64,000 nt of DNA, taken from the NCBI RefSeq assembly GCF_006442965.1, contig NZ_VFWX01000001.1:124001-188000 (forward strand), given 5' to 3'. Below the pieces are notes generated by a model. That model made no database searches and had not been told where the DNA came from. It saw only the letters and a program-made list of their open reading frames with translations. This document shows positions 56,801-64,000 of the stretch, piece after piece. Positions within the stretch are counted from its first letter, which is position 1; each line of letters starts with the position of its first letter. The translations under genes and the position numbers were made by a program. The stretch comes from Mesorhizobium sp. CU3 (GTDB lineage Bacteria > Pseudomonadota > Alphaproteobacteria > Rhizobiales > Rhizobiaceae).

Positions 56801-57892
56801 GCGCCGGTGGCGCTTGCGGCCCCTTCAGAGCCGGCACCAGCGCCGATGGCCTCGGCGACGGCGTCCGAACCCATGGCAGCGACCGCGACCGATATGGATG
56901 GCGACGCCCAGCCGATCGCCAAGGAACCGGCAGCAGTAACTCCCGCGGCAGCCGCCACGCCGGCAGGCACGGGCGCCGAGACCACCGGCACGGTACCGCC
57001 GGCGGACAACCAGGCCGCGACCGCCGCTGGAGCCAAGATCGACATTCCTTCCGAAATCGGCCCGATCGCGCTGCGCGACGCTGCCGCCGGCGGCGACGCC
57101 AAGGCGCTGTTCGAGATCGGCTCGCGCTACGCGGAATCGCGCGGCGTCAAGGAAGACATGAAGGCGGCGGCCAAATGGTATGAGCAGTCGGCCGAGCTCG
57201 GCTTCGCGCCGGCCGAATACCGCATCGGCAATTTCTACGAGAAGGGCATCGGCGTCGCGCGCGACATCAAGAAGGCCAAGAACTACTACCAGCTCGCCGC
57301 CGAGCAGGGCAACGCCAGCGCCATGCACAATCTGGCGGTGCTGTTTGCCATGGCGGCGGACGGCGTGACCGACAATGAGTCCGCCACGCGCTGGTTCCAG
57401 GAAGCCGCCGATCTCGGCGTCAAGGACAGCCAGTTCAATCTCGGCATCATGGCCGCCAAGGGCGTCGGCATGAAGCAGAACCTGGAAGAGTCCTACAAGT
57501 GGTTCGCGCTGGTCGCCAAGACCGGCGACAAGGACGCCGCCGCCAAGCGCGACGAGATCGCCAATGCGCTGCGGCCCGAGCAGCTCGAGCGGGCGCGCGC
57601 CGCGACCGAGTTGTGGAAGGCCAAGCCGCTCAACGCCGCCGCCAACTCGGCGGACGTGCCGGAATCCTGGCAGGACAGCGCGCCGCAGACCACCGCCAGC
57701 ATCGACATGAAGAAGGCGATCAAGAACATCCAGCTGATCCTCAACAAGAACGGCTACGATGCCGGCGGCGCCGACGGTGTGATGGGCGGCAAGACCAAGA
57801 CCGCCATCATGGCCTTCCAGACCGACAACAAGATGAAGCCGACCGGCGAGATCGACGCGCCGCTCGTCAAGGCGCTGTTGGCGAAGAAATAA
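53852..57892 (+). CDS. podJ: polar organelle development protein PodJ-like
   Basis: A 1346-aa bitopic polarity factor. The N-terminal cytoplasmic part (1-870) consists mainly of coiled coils such as LEELNRSLETLEQRLDQ and LEFERLSGAIQTLAEK, plus a Pro/Ala-rich stretch. One TM follows at about 878-898 (ILMAAAAIMMALAGLQLG). The periplasmic part has a Pro/Ala-rich linker, four Sel1 repeats (about 1080-1235, e.g. AAAKWYEQSAELGFAPAEYR) and a peptidoglycan-binding domain (about 1290-1346, ILNKNGYDAGGADGVMGGKT). This is the PodJ architecture of Caulobacter and Agrobacterium, marking the new pole. A weak ribosome-binding site precedes ATG 53852. Confidence 0.9.
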   Translation: MNSKRSYLDTLNAGRQRRPHASLEELNRSLETLEQRLDQTRADMPERPDPRRPAVEPRYAAAQPYAQPRWYEDPYAAQRPQNPAQPNPVPQSRAPQSPAPAASAFGQNYQAIARDIDRVRGQEDSVAMVGKIAVELRGLREELRHQMTAGLQREFETFRQDIDRAMQANSQRGAVPGALPDKSSAELGLEFERLSGAIQTLAEKSDDRSVNLLRLELEQVKGALDTLAREESLQKVDRRWDDFDRRWSAFEDRVDADQRQRAEGPGLSVLTDRLEQIGNAVNNLPESLSLRSLEEKVRTLAGAVDRFAGQQTARGGETLAMIDERLDEISRAIVASTVAAQANAFDPESFGRIEKRIASLAVQIEEVAQARPGAEVIDRLNLLSSRVDELAGRAHLPEQAMERLGKQIASITDKMDRAPAMPDADQIFHGLEQRFDALSMLFERRQGDAIEQGNMLFRDLEKRLDEVADRLDQRMRQDDSAGIMEAIDARFTALAKRIETRTPDPANEMAIRGLESRLEDISSRLETSARQVAGIDPALIRSLEAQVAGLSEHLSKPSTPLPDFEDISPRLNEIEKSLAGTRDSILTVAREAAESAVKSLAGSSSDTDQSNATAVASLAQDLKTLEALTRRSDERNSRTFEAIHDTLLKIVDRLGSLETSETSEAVSELVDPAPAGMRGGRKIAVQDAPSMDIDQPLPLSGDMADLEGRAAAIMRDEPVQPRTPAEAAAAAAMAALGPDAIAEKGDKGRRKSMFSGLTRAFKGKKDAETPALAGSAPSADIPSVDIDEPLDPKAANRPLEPGSGAPDLNAIMKRVRDERGGQPAKRPETDAAKSDFIAAARRAAQAAAAEADALKRQSTMKGPVKALRIGDLLKARRKPILMAAAAIMMALAGLQLGKAFLADPAPVASNDEAPVISTPAVETASLNANSAPKMDADAAQPDSAPARVVRQAEPSKDSAPPQAAAEPSIPEAPATMAPAAPASAPVALAAPSEPAPAPMASATASEPMAATATDMDGDAQPIAKEPAAVTPAAAATPAGTGAETTGTVPPADNQAATAAGAKIDIPSEIGPIALRDAAAGGDAKALFEIGSRYAESRGVKEDMKAAAKWYEQSAELGFAPAEYRIGNFYEKGIGVARDIKKAKNYYQLAAEQGNASAMHNLAVLFAMAADGVTDNESATRWFQEAADLGVKDSQFNLGIMAAKGVGMKQNLEESYKWFALVAKTGDKDAAAKRDEIANALRPEQLERARAATELWKAKPLNAAANSADVPESWQDSAPQTTASIDMKKAIKNIQLILNKNGYDAGGADGVMGGKTKTAIMAFQTDNKMKPTGEIDAPLVKALLAKK

Positions 57893-57893
57893 C

Positions 57894-57924
57894 GGCAGGC
57901 GCGTCGCATCCACGACGCCCTGCC
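57894..57924 (+). terminator. hairpin after podJ
   Basis: A 12-bp stem with one bulged base, GGCAGG(C)GCGTCG / CGACGCCCTGCC, two bases past the podJ stop. There is no T-run, so termination efficiency is uncertain. Confidence 0.5.
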
Positions 57925-57967
57925 ACACATTTGCCTGTTAACTGATTGAGATGGTTTTTGTTTCGAC

Positions 57968-57995
57968 GCGGCGGCGGGCTCTGAACCGCCGCCGC
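57968..57995. other. hairpin in the leader of the TauE-like gene
   Basis: Perfect arms GCGGCGGCGG / CCGCCGCCGC with an 8-base loop, 88 bp upstream of the TauE/SafE start. No T-run. Possible mRNA leader structure of unknown role. Confidence 0.4.
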
Positions 57996-58082
57996 ATCGA
58001 CGCAAGAAAAAATTGGCTTTTCGGTGCGACACTGCTGGGGACGGCGGCATGCGCCGATACGCAAACTGATCGAGACAGACGG

Positions 58083-59006
58083 GTGGGCATCTATCTCCCG
58101 ATCGCGGAAATTTCCGTCAATGTCTTCGTGCTGCTGGCGATGGGCGCGGCGGTGGGTTTCCTGTCGGGTATGTTCGGGGTCGGCGGCGGCTTCCTAATCA
58201 CGCCGCTGTTGATCTTCTACAACATTCCGCCGGCGATCGCGGTCGCCACCGGCGCCAACCAGGTCATCGCCTCCTCCTTCTCGGGCGCGCTGTCGCACTT
58301 CAAGCGCGGCACGCTCGACTTCAAGCTGGGCGGCGTGCTGCTGGCCGGCGGCATCGTCGGCTCGACCGCCGGCATCTATGTGTTCGCGGTGTTGCGCCGG
58401 GTCGGCCAGCTCGATCTCTTCATCTCGCTGCTCTACGTCGTGCTGCTCGGCACCGTCGGGGGGTTGATGCTGGTCGAGAGCATCAATGCGCTGCGCGCCT
58501 CGCGTAGCGGCGCCGCACCCGTCCTGAAGAAATCCGGCCAGCACAACTGGATCCACCGGCTGCCGTTCAAGATGCGTTTTCGAGCCTCGAAGCTGTTCGT
58601 CAGTGTCATCCCGGTGCTCGGCCTGGGTGCCGGCATCGGCTTCCTGTCGTCGATCATGGGCGTCGGCGGCGGCTTCATCATGGTGCCGGCGCTGATCTAT
58701 CTGCTCAAAGTGCCGACCAATGTCGTTATCGGAACCTCGCTGTTCCAGATCATCTTCACCTCGGCCTATACGACGCTGGTGCACGCCACGACCAACCAGA
58801 CGGTCGACGTGATCCTCGCCTTCCTGTTGATGGCCGGCGGCGTCGCCGGCGCGCAATACGGCGCCAAGGCCGGCCAGAGGCTGCGCGGCGAACAGCTGCG
58901 GGCGCTGCTGGCGATGCTGGTGCTGGCCGTCGCCATCCGCCTTGCCATCGATCTCTTCGTGACGCCGCCCAATCGCTATTCGCTGACCGCCGCGGGCCTC
59001 AACTGA
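58083..59006 (+). CDS. TauE/SafE family permease
   Basis: A 307-aa inner-membrane protein with about 8 TMs. The duplicated family motif is seen twice: SGMFGVGGGFLITP and SSIMGVGGGFIMVPAL. Members export sulfite, sulfoacetate or other organic anions. The start is taken as GTG 58083, giving an N-terminus MGIYLPIAEISVNV; the frame is open 44 codons further but that part holds a hairpin. Translationally coupled to the next gene (TGATG). Confidence 0.9.
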   Translation: MGIYLPIAEISVNVFVLLAMGAAVGFLSGMFGVGGGFLITPLLIFYNIPPAIAVATGANQVIASSFSGALSHFKRGTLDFKLGGVLLAGGIVGSTAGIYVFAVLRRVGQLDLFISLLYVVLLGTVGGLMLVESINALRASRSGAAPVLKKSGQHNWIHRLPFKMRFRASKLFVSVIPVLGLGAGIGFLSSIMGVGGGFIMVPALIYLLKVPTNVVIGTSLFQIIFTSAYTTLVHATTNQTVDVILAFLLMAGGVAGAQYGAKAGQRLRGEQLRALLAMLVLAVAIRLAIDLFVTPPNRYSLTAAGLN

Positions 59007-59797
59007 TGGCGGCACGACAAGCATTTGCGGCCGCCCTATCGCTGTCGATGCTCCTTGCCCTTTCCCCGGCGACAGCGCAGACGCCGCCCGTGGAGAGCAT
59101 CCAGATCGGCCTGTCGACCGACGCCATTTCGATCACGGCCGGTTTCTCCGGCGCCGACCTGACCATTTTCGGATCGCTGGAAAACCCCGACCCGCTGGTG
59201 GCGCGCCAGGGACGCTACGACGTCATCGTCGTGCTAGAAGGCCCGCCGCGCCCGGTCGTCGTGCGGCGCAAGGACCGGGTGCTCGGCGTCTGGATCAACC
59301 TGGAGTCGGAGACCTTCGAGAACGTGCCGGTCTCCTATTCGGTCGCAACCACACGGCCGCTGCAGGACATCGCCGAACCGGCCAAATACAAACAGCTCTC
59401 GCTCGGCGCCCAGAACCTCTACATGAAACCCGTCGACGAAGCCGACGCCCCGGCGACCATCGAGGAATTCACCGCGGCACTGCGCGACCGCAAGGCGGCG
59501 ACCGGGCTCTACAGCGAGAATGTCGGCGGCGTGCAGTTCCTGTCGCAGAACCTGTTCCGCGCGACCGTGCGGCTGGCGCCGAACGTGCCCGTAGGAACCC
59601 ACAAGGCCCGCGCCTTCCTGTTCAAGAGCGGCCTTTTCATCAAGGAAAGCTCGGCGCAGCTCGAAATTCGCAAATCCGGCTTCGAGCAGTCGATCTTCCG
59701 CGTCGCGCATGATTATTCCTTCCTCTATGGCGTGTTCGCCATATCGCTCGCCATGCTGACGGGCTGGCTTGGACGGCTCATCTTCCGCAAGGATTGA
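59006..59797 (+). CDS. TIGR02186 family membrane-anchored protein
   Basis: A 263-aa protein with a signal peptide (ending LALSPATAQT), a periplasmic beta-rich domain and one C-terminal TM (SFLYGVFAISLAMLTGWLG). Family TIGR02186 occurs almost only next to TauE/SafE permeases in alphaproteobacteria, as here, with start and stop codons overlapping by one base. It probably forms a complex with the permease; biochemical role unknown. Confidence 0.92.
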   Translation: MAARQAFAAALSLSMLLALSPATAQTPPVESIQIGLSTDAISITAGFSGADLTIFGSLENPDPLVARQGRYDVIVVLEGPPRPVVVRRKDRVLGVWINLESETFENVPVSYSVATTRPLQDIAEPAKYKQLSLGAQNLYMKPVDEADAPATIEEFTAALRDRKAATGLYSENVGGVQFLSQNLFRATVRLAPNVPVGTHKARAFLFKSGLFIKESSAQLEIRKSGFEQSIFRVAHDYSFLYGVFAISLAMLTGWLGRLIFRKD

Positions 59798-59965
59798 TGC
59801 TGCTGGGAAAAATTGGGGTTCCCCTTTTCCCGGTTTTGCGATAAATCGCCGCCTCCCAACCTCAGGGCCTAGCAGACAATCAATTCGGCAGAACGTTCCG
59901 GCCATCCGGATCACGGCGCGCCATGCGTTTGCCCTGCCGCCACGAAGCAATCATAGGAGGCTGCG

Positions 59966-61222
59966 ATGCAGACAGCATTCGGCGGCATCGATTTCGGCAC
60001 GTCCAATTCCACGGTGGGCGTGATCCGCAACGAGCGCGCGCGACTGGTGGCGCTGGAAGGCGAGCAACCGACCTTGCCGAGCGCCGTGTTCTTCAACTTC
60101 GAGGATGGCCACACCTATTTCGGCCGGCGCGCAATTGCCGACTACACCGACGCCATCGAAGGCCGGCTGATGCGGTCGCTGAAGAGCGTGCTCGGCAGTT
60201 CGCTCGCACACGAGAAGACGCGCATCAAGGCGCGCCAGATCGGCTTCATCGACATTGTCGGCATGTTCGTCGGCCATCTGAAGAAGCGGCTCGAGGAAGA
60301 CGCCGGCACTCCGGTGGAGAACGTCGTGCTCGGGCGTCCGGTGCAGTTCGTCGACGACGACGCGGCCGCCGATGCCAAGGCGCAGGGCGAATTGGAGAAG
60401 GCCGCCCATGCGCAAGGCTTCAAGCACATCGCCTTCCAGTTCGAGCCGATCGCGGCGGCGCTCGATTACGAGCAGAATGTTGCCCAAGAGGAGCTGGCGC
60501 TGATCGTCGACATGGGCGGCGGCACGTCCGACTTCTCGATCGTGCGCGTCTCGCCGGAGCGCGCCCGCTCGAGCGACCGCAAGGCCGACATCCTCGCCAA
60601 TCGCGGCATCCATATCGGCGGTACCGACTTCGACCGGCTGCTTAGCATTGCCCATGTCATGCCCGAACTCGGCTATCTGACGCGGACCAAGGATCACAAG
60701 CGCAACCTGCCGGCCGCGTATTTCATCGACCTCGCGACCTGGCAGCGCATCAATCTTGTCTACACCGCCAAGGCGATGACGGACCTGAGGCAAATCCGCT
60801 ACGAGGCCGAGCGGGCCGACCTTGTCGACCGCTTCATCCATGTCGTCGAGCATCGCTACGGACATGCGATGGCGGGACTTGTCGAAAGGGCCAAGATCGC
60901 GCTGACCGACCAGGCCTCGGCCGATGTGAAAGTGTCGCTGCCCGGCGCCCGCTTCGCCGCCGAGATCACGCGCGCCGGGCTGGAGGAGACGATCCATGGC
61001 GACATCGACCGGGTGACAGCGACGGTGCGGCAGACGATCGCCGACGCGGGCATCGATGCCTCCGCCATCACCGCGGTGTTCCTCACCGGCGGCTCGACCG
61101 CCATCCCGCTGGCGAAGCGCGAAATCCTTTCGCTGGTGCCCCAGGCCTCGGTCATCGAAGGCGACATGTTCGGCTCGGTCGGCCTTGGCCTTGCGCTCGA
61201 CGCGCGGCGCAAGTTCGCGTGA
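59966..61222 (+). CDS. short Hsp70-family ATPase (YegD-like)
   Basis: A 418-aa Hsp70-type protein. It has the actin-fold ATPase phosphate loops GIDFGTSNSTVGV, IVDMGGGTSDFSIV and AVFLTGGSTAIPL, but ends near residue 418 and lacks the beta-sandwich substrate domain of DnaK. It therefore resembles E. coli YegD. Client and partner are unknown. The ATG is preceded by TAGGAGG. Standing alone, with no J-protein or nucleotide exchange factor nearby. Confidence 0.93.
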   Translation: MQTAFGGIDFGTSNSTVGVIRNERARLVALEGEQPTLPSAVFFNFEDGHTYFGRRAIADYTDAIEGRLMRSLKSVLGSSLAHEKTRIKARQIGFIDIVGMFVGHLKKRLEEDAGTPVENVVLGRPVQFVDDDAAADAKAQGELEKAAHAQGFKHIAFQFEPIAAALDYEQNVAQEELALIVDMGGGTSDFSIVRVSPERARSSDRKADILANRGIHIGGTDFDRLLSIAHVMPELGYLTRTKDHKRNLPAAYFIDLATWQRINLVYTAKAMTDLRQIRYEAERADLVDRFIHVVEHRYGHAMAGLVERAKIALTDQASADVKVSLPGARFAAEITRAGLEETIHGDIDRVTATVRQTIADAGIDASAITAVFLTGGSTAIPLAKREILSLVPQASVIEGDMFGSVGLGLALDARRKFA

Positions 61223-61553
61223 GCGCAAGTTAGCTGGGAGTGAGCGCATCCAGCAGTAGGCGGTATGCCCAGGAGATTGGCCGAAACGCCCGTTACTTCG
61301 TCATCCACGGGCGGAGCAAGGAGCGAAGCGACGCGCGCAGACCCGAGGATCCATGCCGTGACGTCCGAGCGCTGCTGCGATGCAGAATTCTGCTCCGCTG
61401 CATTCTACGGCCAAGGTCACGGAATGGATCCTCGGGTCTGCGCTCCGCTTCGCGTCGCTCCGCCCGTGGATGACGAAGGTCGGAGGCCTCGGCTAATCGC
61501 GAACGTTTGCGATGATCAGTGTTCCAACAACATAGTCCGGCTGCCCTCTGAGG
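61223..61553. other. intergenic region with long palindrome
   Basis: These 331 bp between convergent genes contain the palindromic repeat 61296-61478 and no gene. Confidence 0.6.
61296..61478. repeat. long imperfect palindrome, dispersed rhizobial-type repeat
   Basis: The left arm starts CTTCGTCATCCACGGGCGGA and includes GCAGACCCGAGGATCCATGC then CGTGAC. The right arm is its near-complement GTCACGGAATGGATCCTCGG ... CGTGGATGACGAAG. The arms of roughly 65-70 bp surround a variable centre of about 50 bp. No transposase; MITE-like or structural repeat. Confidence 0.8.
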
Positions 61554-62441
61554 TCAGCCCGCCTTCTCCACCAGATGCGCCTTCAGCGCCATCTGCGCCA
61601 GGCTCGCCTGGCGGTCGCGGTGCGTGATCATGGCGAAGTCGCGCTTCGGCAAGTCGACCGGAACGGACCGCAAGCTGCCTTCCGTCAGGGAGCGCGCGAC
61701 GACGAGCTCCGAAATGATGGTGGCGCCGGCGCCGGCCTCCACCGCCTGACGCACAGCTTCGTTGCTGGGCAGCACCAGGAATATCTGCAGCTCCGCCGGG
61801 GGCACACCCTCTTTACGCGCGAAATCCTCCAGCGCCTCGCGCGTGCCCGAACCGCCCTCGCGGATGATCCAGCGCAAGGCGCCGATGTCGAGGTGACCGT
61901 CCCGCGTATGCGGGATCTCGGGATGCGCTTTGGCCACCACCAGCATCATGCGATCCTCGTCGACCCTGGCGCGGCGCAGGAGATCGGATTCGGTGCGCCC
62001 CTCGACCAGCCCGAAATCGGCCCGGCCGTCCAGCACATTGGTCTCAACCTGGCGGGTGTTGCCGATGGTGACGCTGAGCCGTACCGCCGGATAAGCCTCG
62101 TGGAACGATGCCAGGCGGCGCGGCAGCCAGTAGCTGGCGATGGTCTGGCTGGCCGCGATCGACAGGCTGCCGGTGACGGTCTGCGAGACATCCTCCAGCA
62201 TGCCGCGCGCCGCCGCCGCGCGGTCCAGCACCGCCTTCGCCTCAGGCAGGAAGCGGTGGCCGGTCTGCGCCAGTTCGATGTTGCGGCCGACGCGGTTGAA
62301 CAGCCGCACGCCGTGCTGGCTTTCGAGCGCGCGGATGGCGGCCGAAGCGGCGGACTGCGAAATGCCGAGGCGTTCGGCGGCCTTGGTCATGTGGCCGAGC
62401 TCGGCGACCGCGACGAAGATGCGCAACTGATCGAGTGTCAT
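61554..62441 (-). CDS. LysR-family regulator divergent from molybdoenzyme genes
   Basis: A 295-aa LysR regulator. The HTH is residues 1-60 (HMTKAAERLGISQSAASAAIRALE) and the effector domain follows, typical of the CysB/CbbR-like branch (SLSIAASQTIASYWLPRRLA). The start is ATG 62441 before TLDQLRIFVAVAELG. It is divergent from the 52-aa gene and the molybdopterin oxidoreductase and probably controls them. The inducer is unknown. Confidence 0.92.
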   Translation of the reverse strand: MTLDQLRIFVAVAELGHMTKAAERLGISQSAASAAIRALESQHGVRLFNRVGRNIELAQTGHRFLPEAKAVLDRAAAARGMLEDVSQTVTGSLSIAASQTIASYWLPRRLASFHEAYPAVRLSVTIGNTRQVETNVLDGRADFGLVEGRTESDLLRRARVDEDRMMLVVAKAHPEIPHTRDGHLDIGALRWIIREGGSGTREALEDFARKEGVPPAELQIFLVLPSNEAVRQAVEAGAGATIISELVVARSLTEGSLRSVPVDLPKRDFAMITHRDRQASLAQMALKAHLVEKAG

Positions 62442-62565
62442 ACGACAACTAAGAAGCAAAATCGATCGGAATTACAAGAGCAGCTTGTTAGACGCATCAA
62501 TTGCTTCGTTCTAAGTTTTTGCCGGAAGTTGGAAAAATTTGGCTGCCTTGCCGCCAAGGTTTGAA

Positions 62566-62724
62566 ATGATCGGGCGCTTCAAATCCCTGTTCGCGCATTG
62601 GAACCGTCGCCTGAAGCGGCAGTTCGCCGGCGAGCGCTATCATCCCGAACTGCACTATATGCGCGGTCCAGGTCCGAAGACGAAGGCCAAGCTGGCAAAC
62701 GGCAAGAGCGTTCGCCAATCATGA
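62566..62724 (+). CDS. small basic protein coupled to molybdopterin oxidoreductase
   Basis: A 52-aa protein rich in Arg/Lys, MIGRFKSLFAHWNRRLKRQF at the start and ending KLANGKSVRQS. No TM, no cysteines. The start ATG 62566 has AAGG 6 bases upstream. Its stop overlaps the start of the next gene (ATGA), so translation is coupled. Its place suggests a chaperone, maturation or regulatory partner of the oxidoreductase, but this is inference only. Confidence 0.7.
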   Translation: MIGRFKSLFAHWNRRLKRQFAGERYHPELHYMRGPGPKTKAKLANGKSVRQS

Positions 62725-64000
62725 GCAAAGCCGCGCCGCGCGGCGCCAATTCCGCACCCTCGCAGCGGCCATTGGCTGACAGCCGGGCGCCGCATGAAGG
62801 CGACGGCGTCGAAACCTCGCCCCATGTCTCCGACCGCATCGCCAAGACCACCTGCTATATGTGCGCCTGCCGCTGCGGGATCGACGTCCACATCAAGGAC
62901 GGCAAGGTCCGCTACATCAACGGCAACAAAGACCATCCGGTGAACCGGGGCGTGATCTGCGGCAAGGGCAGCTCCGGCATCATGCAGCATTACAGCCCGG
63001 CCCGGCTGCGTAAGCCATTGCTGCGCACGGGCCCGCGCGGCTCGGGCGAGTTCCGCGAGATCGAGTGGGAAGAGGCGCTGACCATCGCCACGGAACGGCT
63101 TTCGGCGATACGCCATGGCGATCCCAAAAAACTCGCCTTCTTCACCGGGCGCGATCAGTCGCAGTCGCTGACCGGCTGGTGGGCTTCGAAATTCGGCACG
63201 CCCAACTTCGCCGCGCATGGCGGCTTCTGCTCGGTCAACATGGCAGCCGGCGGGCTCTACACGATCGGCGGCTCGTTCTGGGAGTTCGGCGAGCCCGACT
63301 GGGACAATACGAAATACTTCATGCTGTTCGGCGTTGCCGAGGACCATGATTCCAACCCGATCAAGATCGGGCTGGGCAAGCTCAAGGCGCGCGGCGCCAA
63401 GGTTCTTTCGATCAATCCTTGCCGTACCGGTTACAACGCGATCGCCGACGACTGGATCGGCATCCGGCCAGGCACCGACGGGCTGTTCGTGCTGGCGCTG
63501 GTCCACGAATTGCTCAAGGCCGGCCGCGTCGATCTCGACTATCTCCTGCGCTACACCAACGCGCCGGTGCTGGTCGTGCAGGAGCCGGGCGCTGCCGATG
63601 ACGGGTTGTTTGTGCGCGACATCGACGGCAATCCGCTGGCATGGGACAGGGTGGCGAATACGCCGGTCAAGGCGGCCGACCCGCAAGCGAAGCCGGCGCT
63701 GACGGGCAGCTATTATGTCGGCGGCCGGCGCTGCGTGCCGGTGTTCCAGCTCATTGCCGAGCGCTACCTGGACGAAAGCTATTCGCCGGATGCCGTCGCC
63801 AAGCGCTGCGGCGTCGACGCCGCCACCATCCGCCGCATCGCCGCGGAACTGGCGCATGTCGCCTTCGAACAGACGATCGAGCTGCCGGTCGCCTGGACCG
63901 ATTGGGCGGGCCGCCGGCACGAGACGATCAAGGGCCGGCCGGTCTCGATGCATGCGATGCGCGGCATCTCGGCCCATTCCAACGGTTTCCACACCTGCCG
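62721..64000 (+). CDS. molybdopterin oxidoreductase, N-terminal part (cut by window end)
   Basis: The frame from ATG 62721 stays open to the window end (426 codons). The N-terminal [4Fe-4S] motif is Cys45-x2-Cys48-x3-Cys52-x27-Cys80, with an extra Cys50. The domain continues as a DMSO-reductase-family molybdoenzyme: GRDQSQSLTGWW, then HGGFCSVNMAAGG where Cys170 is the likely molybdenum ligand, then LSINPCRTG and IGIRPGTDGLFVLALVHEL. Cys ligation points to a polysulfide, sulfite, formate or nitrate type enzyme, not DMSO reductase proper. No Tat leader is seen, so it is probably cytoplasmic. Further subunits would lie beyond the window. Confidence 0.93.
   Translation, partial: MSKAAPRGANSAPSQRPLADSRAPHEGDGVETSPHVSDRIAKTTCYMCACRCGIDVHIKDGKVRYINGNKDHPVNRGVICGKGSSGIMQHYSPARLRKPLLRTGPRGSGEFREIEWEEALTIATERLSAIRHGDPKKLAFFTGRDQSQSLTGWWASKFGTPNFAAHGGFCSVNMAAGGLYTIGGSFWEFGEPDWDNTKYFMLFGVAEDHDSNPIKIGLGKLKARGAKVLSINPCRTGYNAIADDWIGIRPGTDGLFVLALVHELLKAGRVDLDYLLRYTNAPVLVVQEPGAADDGLFVRDIDGNPLAWDRVANTPVKAADPQAKPALTGSYYVGGRRCVPVFQLIAERYLDESYSPDAVAKRCGVDAATIRRIAAELAHVAFEQTIELPVAWTDWAGRRHETIKGRPVSMHAMRGISAHSNGFHTC

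Noticed and set aside
54713..57102. Two long minus-strand frames antisense to podJ
   Set aside because: Composition artefacts of the Ala/Glu-rich coiled-coil coding region; no start signal or domain.
1..64000. CRISPR arrays, insertion sequences, prophage or toxin-antitoxin modules
   Set aside because: No spaced direct repeats, transposase motifs, phage structural genes or toxin-antitoxin pairs were seen.

Overview
The window reads as a chromosomal segment of a GC-rich alphaproteobacterium of the order Rhizobiales, most likely Mesorhizobium. Supporting signs are the gbpR-chvE-gguABC sugar locus, 5-aminolevulinate synthase of the C4 haem route, the cell-cycle regulator GcrA, a PodJ-type polarity protein, class I lysyl-tRNA synthetase, a SAM-II riboswitch, and a luxR-luxI-crotonase quorum-sensing trio of the kind described in Mesorhizobium. 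Several dispersed rhizobial-type intergenic palindromes are also present. Gene packing is dense: 57 protein genes, one tRNA, no rRNA, no CRISPR array, no transposase and no prophage.

Bases 1-9.2 kb: end of hemA, an aminotransferase, mscL, a large transporter-like hybrid histidine kinase facing a NarL-type response regulator (CrbS/CrbR-like pair), a coiled-coil exported protein, a DUF952 protein and pyrD. 9.2-16 kb: MATE exporter, histone-deacetylase-like hydrolase, a small membrane protein, then a patch with lower GC and surface-modification genes (acyltransferase-SGNH, glycosyltransferase-like) around tRNA-Gly(CCC), plus a small Tat-exported Arg/Trp-rich protein. 16-22.6 kb: the divergent gbpR / chvE-gguA-gguB-gguC sugar uptake and signalling locus.

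22.6-31.7 kb: small exported protein, dCTP deaminase, SAM-II riboswitch with an intrinsic terminator ahead of metZ, GT21 lipid glycosyltransferase, apaG, an argD-argF-hslO group and divergent gcrA. 31.8-36 kb: corA, phoU, phoR and divergent ppk2. 36.1-38.4 kb: the quorum-sensing trio. 38.6-45.5 kb: solute-binding protein, TerB-like protein, lysS, SNase-like protein, S24-type repressor, a small protein with a palindromic operator, and an ankyrin protein.

45.6-53.5 kb: a complete beta-oxidation cluster (two acyl-CoA dehydrogenases, thiolase, hydratase/dehydrogenase fusion, thioesterase) headed by a MerR regulator, with matching dyad operators before the enzymes and before the regulator itself. 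53.8-64 kb: podJ, a TauE/SafE permease with its TIGR02186 partner, a short Hsp70-like ATPase, a 180-bp palindromic repeat, and a LysR regulator divergent from a 52-codon gene coupled to a molybdopterin oxidoreductase that runs off the window end.

The most rewarding points are the three-gene quorum-sensing unit, the SAM-II aptamer whose 3' segment can pair with the terminator's 5' arm, the MerR operator pair, the four GANTC sites before gcrA, a terminator-like leader before argD, and the uncharacterised 52-aa partner of the molybdoenzyme.
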